A stretch of DNA of 38,932 nt from Pelosinus fermentans (GCA_002434245.1 DJJR01000034.1:1-38932), one strand, 5' to 3'; positions 16,834 through 25,431 are shown, counted from the stretch's first letter. Notes: generated from the letters alone by a model not told the origin. Numbers and translations are program-made.

Positions 16834-18006
16834 CTAATCTTTTCTTTTTTTACGTGGTCCAAGAAAGTTAGTAAATTCATATTTATAAAATTTATATAGT
16901 TTATTTTTTGCTTCTTGCCAATTGCCGGTACTAAGGTAAAGATACGCAATAATGCCAAGCAGCACAGCTCCGATGATCGATAAGATATTAGTAGCAGTAA
17001 CGCCTGATTCTTGGATATCTGAGACATTTACGGCAGGAGCTTTAGTATTCGTGTTTGTATTGGAAGTAGTACCAGGAATCGGTGTATCTGTTGCTTTTGG
17101 CGCAGGAGAAGCAGGATTTGGCTTAGGAGTAATAATAGAAGGAAGGAGATCAGCAAATAAAGCAGCGCTGTATTCTGCAGCTTCTCGCGTATTATATTGG
17201 GTTCCCATTTCCAGCAGCATAGAACGAGGATTTAAATCTTGATTATAATTACCACGGGCCATAAAGATACCTCGTATTAAGCCCTTGTATGTATTATCCG
17301 CAGTTGCTTTTATTTTTTTTGCATATTGGAGGGTAGTGGCTTGATTTTGATTTTGCCGACCCACAACTAATAAAATTTTAGCAGCATCTTGTCCGTTAAT
17401 GGTTGTCTTATAAGATGCAAGAGGTCCACTGTCACGATGGAGATCAAAAAGGGCAGCAGGCTGGCGTTCGAGCAGTTTCATAAAGGTACGTCTAGAGCGC
17501 TGATAAGCATTGGCATCATGAGGTTCATGCAGTGTTTTACTGTGAAGGGGCTGATAGCCTAGTTCTTTGAGACGACTGCTAAAACGATCACCGACTTTCA
17601 TAATACTACCTTTGCCAGGAGTCGTTGAGTTACCATCAGTAGGAATATAAGATTCATCGGTATGAGTATGATAAATGGCAATGATTGGCTGGTTGCCGTT
17701 AGCTGCACCTTGCACAGTCATTAGCTCCATTTCTAAAGAAAGGGTGGGTTCGGATTCTATAAAACGAGCTTTTGCTAATGATCCTTCTATCATGACAATT
17801 TCATACAATTTATTATCCTCACTAATGTAGCGATCACCCACATGAAGGACCAATCCTGACTGCAAAATGATTTGATCATTCTCATCGACAATTGTATTAT
17901 ATCCCGATTCCAGCTCATCAATAGCAGGAGAAGAAGCTGCCTGTGTACAAGGAGAATAAGTCGAAAAAAGTAAAAATAGAAAAACTAATGTTGGGAAAAA
18001 ATGCAT
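16834..18006 (-). CDS. spoIIP: SpoIIP-family cell-wall hydrolase (stage II sporulation protein P)
   Basis: This 390-residue exported protein starts with a signal peptide or anchor (residues 1-23). Residues about 36-85 form a domain shared with the downstream small protein. The SpoIIP amidase/endopeptidase domain (about 105-290) has IYHTHTDESY (His113/His115), FDLHRD (His190) and LLEMGTQYNT (Glu266), matching the catalytic His/His/Glu set of SpoIIP. A Pro/Thr-rich linker (291-330) and a C-terminal membrane helix (about 335-355) with a basic tail follow. SpoIIP cleaves peptidoglycan during engulfment of the forespore. The domain order, with a C-terminal anchor and an extra N-terminal domain, differs from Bacillus SpoIIP, so it may be a paralogue. 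GAGGTGG precedes the ATG. Confidence 0.83.
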   Translation of the reverse strand: MHFFPTLVFLFLLFSTYSPCTQAASSPAIDELESGYNTIVDENDQIILQSGLVLHVGDRYISEDNKLYEIVMIEGSLAKARFIESEPTLSLEMELMTVQGAANGNQPIIAIYHTHTDESYIPTDGNSTTPGKGSIMKVGDRFSSRLKELGYQPLHSKTLHEPHDANAYQRSRRTFMKLLERQPAALFDLHRDSGPLASYKTTINGQDAAKILLVVGRQNQNQATTLQYAKKIKATADNTYKGLIRGIFMARGNYNQDLNPRSMLLEMGTQYNTREAAEYSAALFADLLPSIITPKPNPASPAPKATDTPIPGTTSNTNTNTKAPAVNVSDIQESGVTATNILSIIGAVLLGIIAYLYLSTGNWQEAKNKLYKFYKYEFTNFLGPRKKRKD

Positions 18007-18109
18007 GATACCACCTCATTATCTGTAATAATTAACCTCATCATAGTTGTATCATGTCCTCATGGTAGATCCTTTATGTAATAAAGAAGACTCCGATTCA
18101 GGGAATAAA

Positions 18110-18136
18110 AAAGACACGACTATAATAGTCGTGTTC
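18110..18136 (-). terminator. Terminator of the MazG-like gene
   Basis: A hairpin ACACGACTA / TAGTCGTGT with a 3-base loop, followed on the minus strand by CTTTTTT. Confidence 0.8.
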
Positions 18137-18186
18137 ATTGTAAAATTAAAGGTTTTATCGTCAAAGGAAGTGTTTGTAAATTACGA

Positions 18187-18579
18187 CTAGGATAGATGAA
18201 AAAATCCTAAAGTAGTAACGGTATTGCATTCCCTGCGCATCACTTCATTGAGACTAATTCCAGATAAATTGCAAAGTGCAGCTAGATAAAATAAACTATG
18301 CCCGAGTTCTTTGGTAAGTACTTCTTTACATTGTTCGCAAGGTTCACCTGATAAATGGGAAGACATAAATTGCTTTAAGTCGCTATATTCAATATCAGCA
18401 GGTGCTTGTTGGCGGGTGGCATTTACGGCGACACAGCCGCATTCAGTAACTGTTTTGGCAAAAGCACGATTTACTCGGGCACTTGCTTCTTGGTATTTTG
18501 TCATAATATCAAGAATACTGCGATGACGAATTAAATAGTCATCTACAGCGGTTTGAAAATCAGAGCATTTCTCATCCAT
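18187..18579 (-). CDS. Uncharacterised protein with a MazG-like helical segment
   Basis: A 130-residue cytoplasmic protein of unknown function, conserved in my recollection beside carD-type genes in other Clostridia. The C-terminal stretch ELGHSLFYLAALCNLSGISLNEVM resembles the EELGD-type helix of MazG nucleotide pyrophosphohydrolases, but the acidic metal-binding pattern is incomplete. Six cysteines, including CGC (about 47-49) and CEQC (about 84-87), may bind metal. I chose the ATG at 18579, preceded by GAGGTG, over a GTG five codons upstream. It is divergent from carD. Confidence 0.72.
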   Translation of the reverse strand: MDEKCSDFQTAVDDYLIRHRSILDIMTKYQEASARVNRAFAKTVTECGCVAVNATRQQAPADIEYSDLKQFMSSHLSGEPCEQCKEVLTKELGHSLFYLAALCNLSGISLNEVMRRECNTVTTLGFFHLS

Positions 18580-18740
18580 TAATAAACACCTCACTTTGAT
18601 GTTTATTATATAAACTTAACTCTATGATTGTCAATATTTGTACAGGCATGAATTTGAATTTTAGGAGATATGATTTTGTGATCATTACATAATAAATATT
18701 TTCAAAATATTCTTAACAGGTAAAAGTAAGTATATAATCA

Positions 18741-18782
18741 GAGGTTTTGGGATGTAAACCTCAATAAATCGATTATGAGGTC
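18741..18782 (+). promoter_or_regulatory. Overlapping hairpins upstream of carD
   Basis: GAGGTTT / AAACCTC (18741-18762) and ACCTCA / TGAGGT (about 18758-18782) share the segment ACCTC, so only one stem can form at a time. They lie before both carD promoters. No function is known. Confidence 0.4.
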
Positions 18783-18792
18783 AAAATTTTAT

Positions 18793-18859
18793 TTGACAAT
18801 AATTAATATGCTATGCTAAAATATACAATTTTGACAATATCTTTTATTTGTGATATACT
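18793..18859 (+). promoter_or_regulatory. Tandem carD promoters
   Basis: TTGACA (18831-18836), 17 bases, TATACT (18854-18859) is a near-consensus housekeeping promoter 23 bases before the carD start. A second TTGACA at 18793 with TGCTAAAAT about 19 bases later may be an upstream promoter. Confidence 0.75.
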
Positions 18860-18881
18860 ACCTACTATAGGAGTTGATGCT

Positions 18882-19376
18882 ATGTTAGCTATAGGGGACA
18901 AAGTCGTGTATCCCATGCATGGTGCAGGTGTCATTGAAGCAATTGAAAAGCATGAAGTGTTTGGGCAACTGCAAGATTATTATATTCTCACTATGCCTTA
19001 CGGTGGCATGAGAGTGATGATTCCTATGAAGAATGTAGAAAATATTGGACTTAGAGAAGTAATTGACGAAGTCGGAATTAGCAAAGTTGTGGATATATTA
19101 AGGGCTACTTCGGTACAAGAAACGGCTAGTTGGAATAAAAGATTTAATTTAAATTTAACAAAGATAAAAACTGGCAGCATCTATGAAGTGGCTGAAGTAG
19201 TGCGGAATCTTATTCTTCAGGACAATGCAAAAAAGCTTTCGGCAGGTGAACGAAGGCTGCTGGAAACTGCTAGGAAAATTATGGTAAGTGAGTTGGTATT
19301 AGCTTGTGGTAAGGATTTGGGTAGTATAGAAGAATGGATAGATGAGTTAATGCAAGAAAATACGCCAGGCAACTGA
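18882..19376 (+). CDS. CarD/CdnL-family RNA polymerase-binding regulator
   Basis: A 164-residue protein. The N-terminal Tudor-like RNA polymerase-interacting domain (LAIGDKVVYPMHGAGVIEAIE, residues 2-60) contacts the beta subunit. The C-terminal helical domain (SAGERRLLETARKIMVSEL) interacts with promoter DNA. CarD proteins stabilise open complexes, notably at rRNA and growth-related promoters. I chose the ATG at 18882, with TAGGAG eight bases upstream; the frame remains open further upstream but over promoter sequence. The terminator begins within the last codons. Confidence 0.93.
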   Translation: MLAIGDKVVYPMHGAGVIEAIEKHEVFGQLQDYYILTMPYGGMRVMIPMKNVENIGLREVIDEVGISKVVDILRATSVQETASWNKRFNLNLTKIKTGSIYEVAEVVRNLILQDNAKKLSAGERRLLETARKIMVSELVLACGKDLGSIEEWIDELMQENTPGN

Positions 19377-19388
19377 CGTATTTTTTTG
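19359..19388 (+). terminator. Terminator overlapping the end of carD
   Basis: AATACG-CAG / CTG-CGTATT followed by seven T residues. The carD stop codon lies inside the stem. Confidence 0.85.
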
Positions 19389-19445
19389 TTAATGTTAGGA
19401 TATAATAGATAATGTTTCCAGGAGATCTTAGTTGTGATGCTAGAC

Positions 19446-19474
19446 TTGTGGGAATGGAGAAAGTCTTATATAAT
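19446..19474 (+). promoter_or_regulatory. yacL promoter
   Basis: TTGTGG (19446-19451), 17 bases, TATAAT (19469-19474), 26 bases before the gene. Confidence 0.65.
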
Positions 19475-19500
19475 AAATAAATAGTAAGGGAGGTGTAAGT

Positions 19501-20631
19501 TTGTTGGACAAAATTTTGCGATTTGTCATTACGTTATTAGCAGCTGTTTCAGGTTTGATGACAGCAAAATGGCTAGGCACCAGTTCCTTTTTATCATCTA
19601 TGGTGAGTGGCGAATTTTTAAAAGTAGGATTTGTTAGCAGTGATGATACAATCGTTACCATCTTGGTAGCTGTTTTTGGTGGAGTAGCAGGTGGGATTAT
19701 TGGTTATGTATTGGCACCCTTTTTTATTAAATATTTATGGCAGTTTACCTATTGGGTAGAAGCCAGACTTAATAAAATGCCAGTATCTGATGTCATTGCT
19801 GGTTCTATAGGACTGGCTGTTGGTTTGATCATTTCGAATTTAATTGGTTCTGCATTTATGCATATTCCGCTTATTGGTAGCTATGTTCCTGGAATTATTA
19901 GTATTATCTTGGGATATCTGGGAGTGAATATTGCTATTCATAAAAGAGAAGAAATGATTGGGTTAATGGCAGTTTTTCCTTGGAGAACAAAAGAGCGGCA
20001 GAAAGAAAAAATTATTACGAAGCCAAGCTATAAGATCTTAGATACCAGTGTTATTATTGATGGGCGAATTGCTGATATTTGTAAAAGTGGTTTTGTTGAA
20101 GGTGTTCTTGTGGTTCCTATGTTTGTATTAGAAGAATTGCAGCATATATCTGATTCCTCTGATTCGTTAAAACGGAATCGCGGGCGCCGAGGTTTAGACA
20201 TTCTAAATCGTATGCAAAAAGAGCTAGGGTTGCATGTAGAAATCAGTGAACAAGATTTTGAAGATACTGCGGAAGTGGACGCGAAACTTGTTAAGTTGGC
20301 TCAATTGATGAAAGGTAAGCTGGTTACTAACGATTATAATTTAAATAAGGTTGCTGAATTGCAAGGTGTAACTGTTTTGAATATTAACGAATTATCCAAT
20401 TCGGTTAAGCCAGTAGTATTGCCAGGAGAAGAAATGGTTGTACATGTTGTAAAAGACGGTAAGGAACTTGGGCAAGGAGTTGGCTATCTTGATGATGGCA
20501 CAATGATTGTCGTTGATAGTGGTAAGAAACATATGGGGGATACCATTGGAGTATTAGTAACGTCTGTATTGCAAACAGCTGCTGGACGAATGATTTTTGC
20601 AAAGCCTAAAGGCATTGAAAAAGGCGCTTAA
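19501..20631 (+). CDS. PIN/TRAM-domain membrane protein (YacL family)
   Basis: A 376-residue protein with four hydrophobic helices in the first 145 residues. A PIN-type ribonuclease fold follows (about 175-300), with acidic residues in [34 protein letters not shown] and [14 protein letters not shown]-terminal TRAM domain (about 300-365) is expected to bind RNA. Start is TTG with GGGAGGTG upstream; a second TTG follows directly. Position between carD and ispD matches Bacillus yacL. A membrane-attached RNase is the likely role, but the substrate is unknown. Confidence 0.92.
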   Translation: MLDKILRFVITLLAAVSGLMTAKWLGTSSFLSSMVSGEFLKVGFVSSDDTIVTILVAVFGGVAGGIIGYVLAPFFIKYLWQFTYWVEARLNKMPVSDVIAGSIGLAVGLIISNLIGSAFMHIPLIGSYVPGIISIILGYLGVNIAIHKREEMIGLMAVFPWRTKERQKEKIITKPSYKILDTSVIIDGRIADICKSGFVEGVLVVPMFVLEELQHISDSSDSLKRNRGRRGLDILNRMQKELGLHVEISEQDFEDTAEVDAKLVKLAQLMKGKLVTNDYNLNKVAELQGVTVLNINELSNSVKPVVLPGEEMVVHVVKDGKELGQGVGYLDDGTMIVVDSGKKHMGDTIGVLVTSVLQTAAGRMIFAKPKGIEKGA

Positions 20632-20653
20632 AGCAATCATGTATAATAACGGG

Positions 20654-20700
20654 AAATGTCTTCGAGATCTGTTGGTGAACAGTCTCGGAGACATTTTTTT
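20654..20700 (+). terminator. Terminator after yacL
   Basis: A 14-bp stem AAATGTCTTCGAGA / TCTCGGAGACATTT with one mismatch or wobble and a run of T residues. Confidence 0.9.
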
Positions 20701-20734
20701 ATGAAAATAAAAGTATAGAATTATATAAAAAAAG

Positions 20735-20827
20735 AAATGAACCGCAGAGACGCAGAGTGCGCTGAGGAATATTCTTTAGCACTATAAATTATTTATCTCT
20801 GTGTTCTCTGCGCCTCTGCGGTTCGAT
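20735..20827. repeat. Dispersed palindromic repeat, copy 1
   Basis: The arms GAACCGCAGAGACGCAGAG and CTCTGCGCCTCTGCGGTTC form a long stem around about 45 bases of less conserved sequence. Related palindromes lie at 22301-22395, 28730-28810 (interrupted) and 36057-36130, always between genes. The remaining sequence to 21027 shows nothing recognisable. Confidence 0.85.
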
Positions 20828-21027
20828 CCTTTGTTTTATATGTTTTTAAAATAAGCATTTTTCTTATCGCTAGGCTAATAGAAGTATTATGACTTGGCAA
20901 GATGGGGAATTTCTAATAGAATAAGGGGAAGTAATTTATTGCTTTAAAAGAGGTTATTTGGCAACAATAATCGAACAATAAGATATAATAAGTGATGATG
21001 TATTTATGGGAAAGGCAGGATAATATA

Positions 21028-22221
21028 GTGGTTACAGTGATTATACCAGCTGCAGGGCAGGGAAAAAGGATGATGAGGGGAGGCAATAAAGTATTTTTGC
21101 CGCTCGTTGATATGCCTGTATTATTACATAGTGTGCTAACTTTTTCAGCCTGTTCTGAAGTGGATAATTTAGTAGTAGTCGTTGCCCCTGATGAAGTGGA
21201 TCAAGTGCAAAAGATGCTATGTAATTTAACCGGGATTAAGCCTTGGAAAGTCGTGGCAGGTGGTAGAGAACGGCAGCATTCTATTGCAAATGCGATTAAG
21301 GTAGTCCCTAACACAACAAAAACAATTCTAGTGCATGATGGTGCCAGACCTCTTATAACAGAAGAATGTATTACTAACGTCATTCAAGCTTCTGTTGTTT
21401 ATAAGGCGGCTGTAGTTGCTGTAGCTGTAAAAAATACAATTAAAACGGTAGATGAAGATGGCTGGGTTACGGGTACGCTAGAGCGTCACAAGTTGTGGTC
21501 AGTACAAACACCACAGGGGTTTGATGCTCGTTTATTACGTAAAGCATATGAGCAAGCTGAGCAGGATAACTTTGTTGGTACAGATGATGCTTCTCTTGTT
21601 GAGAGACTAGGCGTAAGGGTTAAGATTGTATGCGGCTGTTACGATAATCTCAAGGTTACAACTCCCGAGGATTTAACAATAGCTGAGGCATTGCTAAAGG
21701 AAAGAAAGAGTATTCTGGATAGTAAAGGTTGTGACAACAACGAAATGATGCGCGTTGGTATGGGATATGATGTTCACAAATTGGTAGAGAACCGCAAGCT
21801 AATACTCGGTGGTGTAGAGGTGCCTTATGAATTAGGATTAGATGGACATTCTGATGCAGATGTATTGCTGCATGCGATAAAAGATGCTCTTTTAGGAGCG
21901 GCAGCGTTAGGTGACATTGGCAGGCATTTCCCGGATACAGATATGCAATATAAGGGAGTATCTAGTCTCTTCTTGCTAAAGAGAGTGGGAGAAATTATTG
22001 CTGAACATGGCTATCTGGTGCATAATTTGGATGCGACCATTGTGGCCCAAAGACCTAAAGTGGCAATGTATATTCCAGAAATGAATTGTAATATTGCTGC
22101 TGCTCTTGGGCTTAAGATCGGGCAAATCAACGTAAAAGCCACTACAACAGAAGGATTAGGATTTGCAGGTAAGGGAGAAGGCATCGCTGCCTATGCTGTA
22201 GCATCGATCCTGCAAGTATAA
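21028..22221 (+). CDS. ispDF: Bifunctional IspD-IspF (MEP isoprenoid pathway)
   Basis: A 397-residue fusion. Residues 1 to about 228 are IspD, 2-C-methyl-D-erythritol 4-phosphate cytidylyltransferase ([11 protein letters not shown] nucleotide loop, [15 protein letters not shown]). Residues about 240-397 are IspF, the cyclodiphosphate synthase (GYDVHKL zinc ligands, [24 protein letters not shown]). It supplies two non-consecutive steps of isopentenyl diphosphate synthesis. The linker has no stop or frameshift, so the fusion is real in this sequence. The chosen start is GTG at 21028 with AGGA seven bases upstream; in-frame ATG codons just upstream lack a ribosome-binding site. Confidence 0.95.
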   Translation: MVTVIIPAAGQGKRMMRGGNKVFLPLVDMPVLLHSVLTFSACSEVDNLVVVVAPDEVDQVQKMLCNLTGIKPWKVVAGGRERQHSIANAIKVVPNTTKTILVHDGARPLITEECITNVIQASVVYKAAVVAVAVKNTIKTVDEDGWVTGTLERHKLWSVQTPQGFDARLLRKAYEQAEQDNFVGTDDASLVERLGVRVKIVCGCYDNLKVTTPEDLTIAEALLKERKSILDSKGCDNNEMMRVGMGYDVHKLVENRKLILGGVEVPYELGLDGHSDADVLLHAIKDALLGAAALGDIGRHFPDTDMQYKGVSSLFLLKRVGEIIAEHGYLVHNLDATIVAQRPKVAMYIPEMNCNIAAALGLKIGQINVKATTTEGLGFAGKGEGIAAYAVASILQV

Positions 22222-22230
22222 TAAACATAA

Positions 22231-22267
22231 AACTGCCAGCCTGATAAAAGGGCTGGCAGTTACTTTT
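22231..22267 (+). terminator. Terminator after ispDF
   Basis: An 11-bp stem AACTGCCAGCC / GGCTGGCAGTT with a 9-base loop, then ACTTTT. Confidence 0.88.
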
Positions 22268-22300
22268 CCTAATAGGGAAATTATTGTTCTCTAAGGAGAA

Positions 22301-22395
22301 CGTTGAAACACAGAGGACACAGAGGCATGCTTATTATCCCTCTTTGTGTTCTTTGTGTCCGCGTAAGCGGCTTTGTGTCTTTGTGTTTCAAAACG
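22301..22395. repeat. Dispersed palindromic repeat, copy 2
   Basis: The left arm GTTGAAACACAGAGGACACA and right arm TGTGTCTTTGTGTTTCAAAAC pair. The right half also carries a small CCGC-GTAA-GCGG hairpin. It includes GTCTTTGTG, the sequence into which the IS110 element inserted in copy 3. Confidence 0.78.
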
Positions 22396-22421
22396 GTTTT
22401 GTTATACTTACACATTATTAT

Positions 22422-22979
22422 TTAGCCGGGCATCATGGAGTTAAACATGGTAGAACCTGCCCGACCTAGGTATATGCCACAAATGGTAGATAAAATGCTC
22501 AGTACAATAATGATTAACATGCTGTTTGTAGTAAAGCCATTAGCGAGGTATAAAACTAGGATCACAATGGATAAGACCTGGAGGACTGCACCAACAATTG
22601 CTTTACGAACTAGAAGCGGTGTTTTTAATTTTTTAAAGCGAATTTTTCCATCAATTAAGCCTGTAATAAAGCCTAGTAGTACAGAGAAGGGGAAAGCGAT
22701 AATGGAAAGTTTAGCAGCAATCAGAAATTCTCCTCGCAATGGATCCTCTATCCAGAAGGAAAGACTTAGCATGAAAAAAATGACGGCAATAAAGACTTGA
22801 GGAAAATGCACACTGATTGGATGAAGATGCTGATCAATAATAAATGTGCGGCGAGGAGAAATTTTCTTCGTATACGGTTCAAAGACTGTCTTTGGTAAAC
22901 CACAAGCTGGACATAGGTCTTCCACGTGGTTTTCGTCCATAATAAATCCGCAGGCTTTACATCTGACATAAGTTTTCAT
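22422..22979 (-). CDS. Rubredoxin-like zinc/iron ribbon fused to a four-helix membrane domain
   Basis: A 185-residue protein. Residues 1-35 hold two cysteine pairs (CKACG, CPACG) in a rubredoxin/zinc-ribbon pattern. After a linker, HPISVHFPQVF (about 53-63) opens a membrane domain with four predicted helices (about 63-75, 87-108, 127-147 and 153-172). The HPxxVHFP start resembles DUF2231-type membrane proteins. I do not know its function; a membrane-bound electron-transfer role is possible if the ribbon binds iron. AGGAGG precedes the ATG. It is convergent with ispDF and seems to be a single gene. Confidence 0.82.
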   Translation of the reverse strand: MKTYVRCKACGFIMDENHVEDLCPACGLPKTVFEPYTKKISPRRTFIIDQHLHPISVHFPQVFIAVIFFMLSLSFWIEDPLRGEFLIAAKLSIIAFPFSVLLGFITGLIDGKIRFKKLKTPLLVRKAIVGAVLQVLSIVILVLYLANGFTTNSMLIIIVLSILSTICGIYLGRAGSTMFNSMMPG

Positions 22980-23176
22980 GTTACTACCTCCTATTGATGC
23001 TGTTAAAATGCTAAAGTTTACCTGTTATAAATAATTCACGATTCATTTATATTTTCCTGTATTTTTACAAGAATAAAGTAGAAATAAGGGGCAATTGTAT
23101 AAAATTTGTGAATTGATACATATTATAAGTAATCTGGATTTTATGTAGCGAGGATATAAATCTAGGAGGAGTATAT

Positions 23177-23443
23177 ATGCGCAGAAGAATATGTATGTTG
23201 CTTATGATAACAGCATTAGTCTGGCCGAGTGCAGCACTGGCTGCAGATTATATGGTGAATATAAATGTTGTACGTCAGGAAGATGGCACTACCTGCGGTG
23301 AACTCTGGTATAACAACCAGATTGTCTGGCGGCTGGCTATTTTAGGTGATGGTGCTAAGCCGGTATCGGCATTTCCTAATGCAAGGACAACATTTATAGC
23401 CCCGGATTTGATCGATGGATTATTTGTGATAAAAGTGGAGTAA
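23177..23443 (+). CDS. Small secreted protein of unknown function
   Basis: An 88-residue protein with a clear signal peptide (MRRR, hydrophobic core, cleavage after ALA near residue 22). The mature part of about 66 residues has one Cys and no motif I recognise. AGGAGG lies eight bases before the ATG and a strong terminator follows, so it is a real single-gene unit. Confidence 0.75.
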   Translation: MRRRICMLLMITALVWPSAALAADYMVNINVVRQEDGTTCGELWYNNQIVWRLAILGDGAKPVSAFPNARTTFIAPDLIDGLFVIKVE

Positions 23444-23451
23444 CAGCAGTA

Positions 23452-23496
23452 TTGGCACTTGGGGTATAAAACCACGAGTGCCAAAAGCTTTTTTTG
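23452..23496 (+). terminator. Terminator before gltX
   Basis: TTGGCACT / AGTGCCAA with inner pairs, followed by AAGC and seven T residues. Confidence 0.85.
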
Positions 23497-23522
23497 CATA
23501 AATATAGAGAATCTGCTAGAAT
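23494..23522 (+). promoter_or_regulatory. gltX promoter
   Basis: TTGCAT (23494-23499), 17 bases, TAGAAT (23517-23522). It starts right at the T tract of the preceding terminator. Confidence 0.65.
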
Positions 23523-23576
23523 TATATGGAACTAACTATATACATGGCTAGAAAGACGTTTTGGAGGGGAATTTGC

Positions 23577-25040
23577 ATGTTACAGCAGGATATTCGAGTG
23601 CGATTTGCACCAAGCCCAACGGGGCCTTTTCATATCGGAGGTGCTCGTTCGGCTTTGTTTAATTGGTTATTGGCAAAAAAGTATAATGGCAAATTTATTA
23701 TGCGGATTGAAGATACGGATTTAGAGCGTTCTACAAAAGAATCAGAAGAAAATATTAAAGATGCATTGCAATGGTTGGGAATCACCTGGGATGAAGGCAC
23801 TGATGTAGGCGGAGAATATGGACCTTATCGTCAAACTGAACGTTTGGCTATATATCGCACTTATACAGAACAATTATTAAATGAGGGTAGAGCGTATCAT
23901 TGTTATTGTAGTGAGGCAGAGCTAGATGAGGAACGTCAGCTGCAATCGGATAAGGGAGAAACTCCTCATTATGGCGGCAAATGTCTGCATCTTGCACAAG
24001 AAGAGAAGGATCGTTTCATCGCTCAAGGTCGTAAACCTACAGTGCGTTTTCATGTACAAGAAAATAAGCAGATTATCTTTAAAGATATGGTGCGGGATAC
24101 GGTGAGCTTTGATTCAAATGGTGTGGGTGATTTTGTGATTGTGAAATCAGATGGCATTCCCGTATATAATTATGCCGTTGTGATTGATGATGCGTTAATG
24201 AAAATTACTCATGTAATTCGTGGGGAAGAACATTTATCGAATACACCTAGGCAAGTCGTGTTATACGAAGCACTTGGCTTTACACCACCGACATTTGGTC
24301 ATATTTCCTTGATCTTAGGTGCGGATCGCACGAAAATGAGTAAACGTCATGGTGCTACCTCGGTTGAGAAATATCGTAATTTAGGCTATTTACCAGAAGC
24401 GATTGTAAACTTTTTGGCTCTTTTAGGCTGGTCTCCTGGTGGCGAAAAAGAATTTTTCTCATTAGAAGAATTAATTGAAGAGTTTTCTATGGAACGAGTA
24501 GCAAAAAATCCTGCAGTTTTTGATGTGGATAAATTAAATTTTATTAGTGCTCAATATATTAAGAAAGCCGCTCCAGAACTAATTACAGAACTCGCCTTGC
24601 CTCATTTAAGACAAGCTGGATATATTGGTGAGGAGTTGTCAGCTAAAGACCTAGAATGGCTGACGCAAGTTGTGGCTTTATTGCAAGAATACATTAGTTA
24701 TGCAGCAGAAATTGTGAATCATATCGATCTTTTCTTTACAGAAAAAGTTGTATTTGAAAATGAGGAAGCTGCTGAGGTTTTACGCGACGAAGATGTTCCT
24801 GCTGTTATCAAGAGCTTTTGTGAGAAATTACAAGGGCTGGACGTTGTAGACGCTCCTAGTGTTAAAGCACTTTTAAAAAGTATCACAAAAGAATTAAAAT
24901 TAGGCGGTAAAAAGGTCTTTATGCCTCTGCGGGTTGTAGTAACAGGTAAAATGCATGGTCCGGATTTAGATAAAATTATTGCTTTAATCGGCAGAGACAA
25001 AATCTTGAACAGAATAACTGGTACATTAGCTAAAATCTAA
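23577..25040 (+). CDS. gltX: Glutamyl-tRNA synthetase
   Basis: A 487-residue class I aminoacyl-tRNA synthetase. The HIGH-type motif is in APSPTGPFHIGGAR (residues about 10-23) and the KMSKS-type motif reads KMSKRHG (about 258-264). The C-terminal half is the anticodon-binding helical domain. The ATG at 23577 has GGAGGGG upstream, favoured over an ATG 17 codons earlier. It lies immediately upstream of the Cys T-box and cysE-cysS, as in Bacillus. In that arrangement GltX often charges tRNA-Gln as well for later amidation; gatCAB is not in this window. Confidence 0.97.
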   Translation: MLQQDIRVRFAPSPTGPFHIGGARSALFNWLLAKKYNGKFIMRIEDTDLERSTKESEENIKDALQWLGITWDEGTDVGGEYGPYRQTERLAIYRTYTEQLLNEGRAYHCYCSEAELDEERQLQSDKGETPHYGGKCLHLAQEEKDRFIAQGRKPTVRFHVQENKQIIFKDMVRDTVSFDSNGVGDFVIVKSDGIPVYNYAVVIDDALMKITHVIRGEEHLSNTPRQVVLYEALGFTPPTFGHISLILGADRTKMSKRHGATSVEKYRNLGYLPEAIVNFLALLGWSPGGEKEFFSLEELIEEFSMERVAKNPAVFDVDKLNFISAQYIKKAAPELITELALPHLRQAGYIGEELSAKDLEWLTQVVALLQEYISYAAEIVNHIDLFFTEKVVFENEEAAEVLRDEDVPAVIKSFCEKLQGLDVVDAPSVKALLKSITKELKLGGKKVFMPLRVVVTGKMHGPDLDKIIALIGRDKILNRITGTLAKI

Positions 25041-25069
25041 TTGACACACCTACCCTCTCTTAGTATAAT
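25041..25069 (+). promoter_or_regulatory. Consensus promoter of the cysE operon
   Basis: TTGACA (25041-25046), 17 bases, TATAAT (25064-25069) is a perfect housekeeping promoter beginning directly after the gltX stop codon. Confidence 0.92.
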
Positions 25070-25077
25070 TTCATAAT

Positions 25078-25398
25078 AAGATAAAATGAAGAGTAAGCAC
25101 AGCTTGAGCAGTTATCGTTTTATGGGGTAACCAAGTCGGGTGATACTGCATACATATATAAGAAAAATGTAATGATTGGGAAAAGTAAGTGTAAATCTGC
25201 CTTCCAGAGAAGTAACGCCATCGGCTGAGAGCGGTACTCGGAAAGAGACGCCCAAAATGCACCCATGAACAAGTTGGCTGAATGTATAGTAGGTCAATTC
25301 GGTAGCAACCGTTATTGTGCGACTAAGAGGCATTTTAATGCCTAAGCAGAGTGGAACCACGGACCACTGTCTCTGTACGAGATAGTGGTCTTTTTTTG
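25078..25398 (+). promoter_or_regulatory. T-box riboswitch, cysteine type
   Basis: The 320-base leader before cysE has the T-box antiterminator sequence AGAGTGGAACCACGG (25348-25362), whose 3' end is also the start of a terminator stem. Stem I begins with GAAG-AGTA near 25088 and closes with CTTC near 25201. The candidate specifier triplet next to the closing helix is TGC (25198-25200), a Cys codon, fitting control of cysE-cysS by uncharged tRNA-Cys. The specifier is inferred from position and downstream genes, not from a folded model. Confidence 0.9.
25362..25397 (+). terminator. T-box terminator
   Basis: A 12-bp stem GACCACTGTCTC / GAGATAGTGGTC with one G-U pair, then seven T residues. It is mutually exclusive with the antiterminator. 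Confidence 0.92.
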
Positions 25399-25431
25399 TT
25401 GATATTTATATTATGAGGGGGAAAACATCCT

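Noticed and set aside
22284..22469. 61-residue open frame near 22.3 kb
   Set aside because: It is a reading of the palindromic repeat (copy 2), low in complexity and without a start signal.
22434..22800. 121-residue plus-strand open frame
   Set aside because: It is antisense to the rubredoxin-like membrane protein, which has the ribosome-binding site and recognisable motifs.
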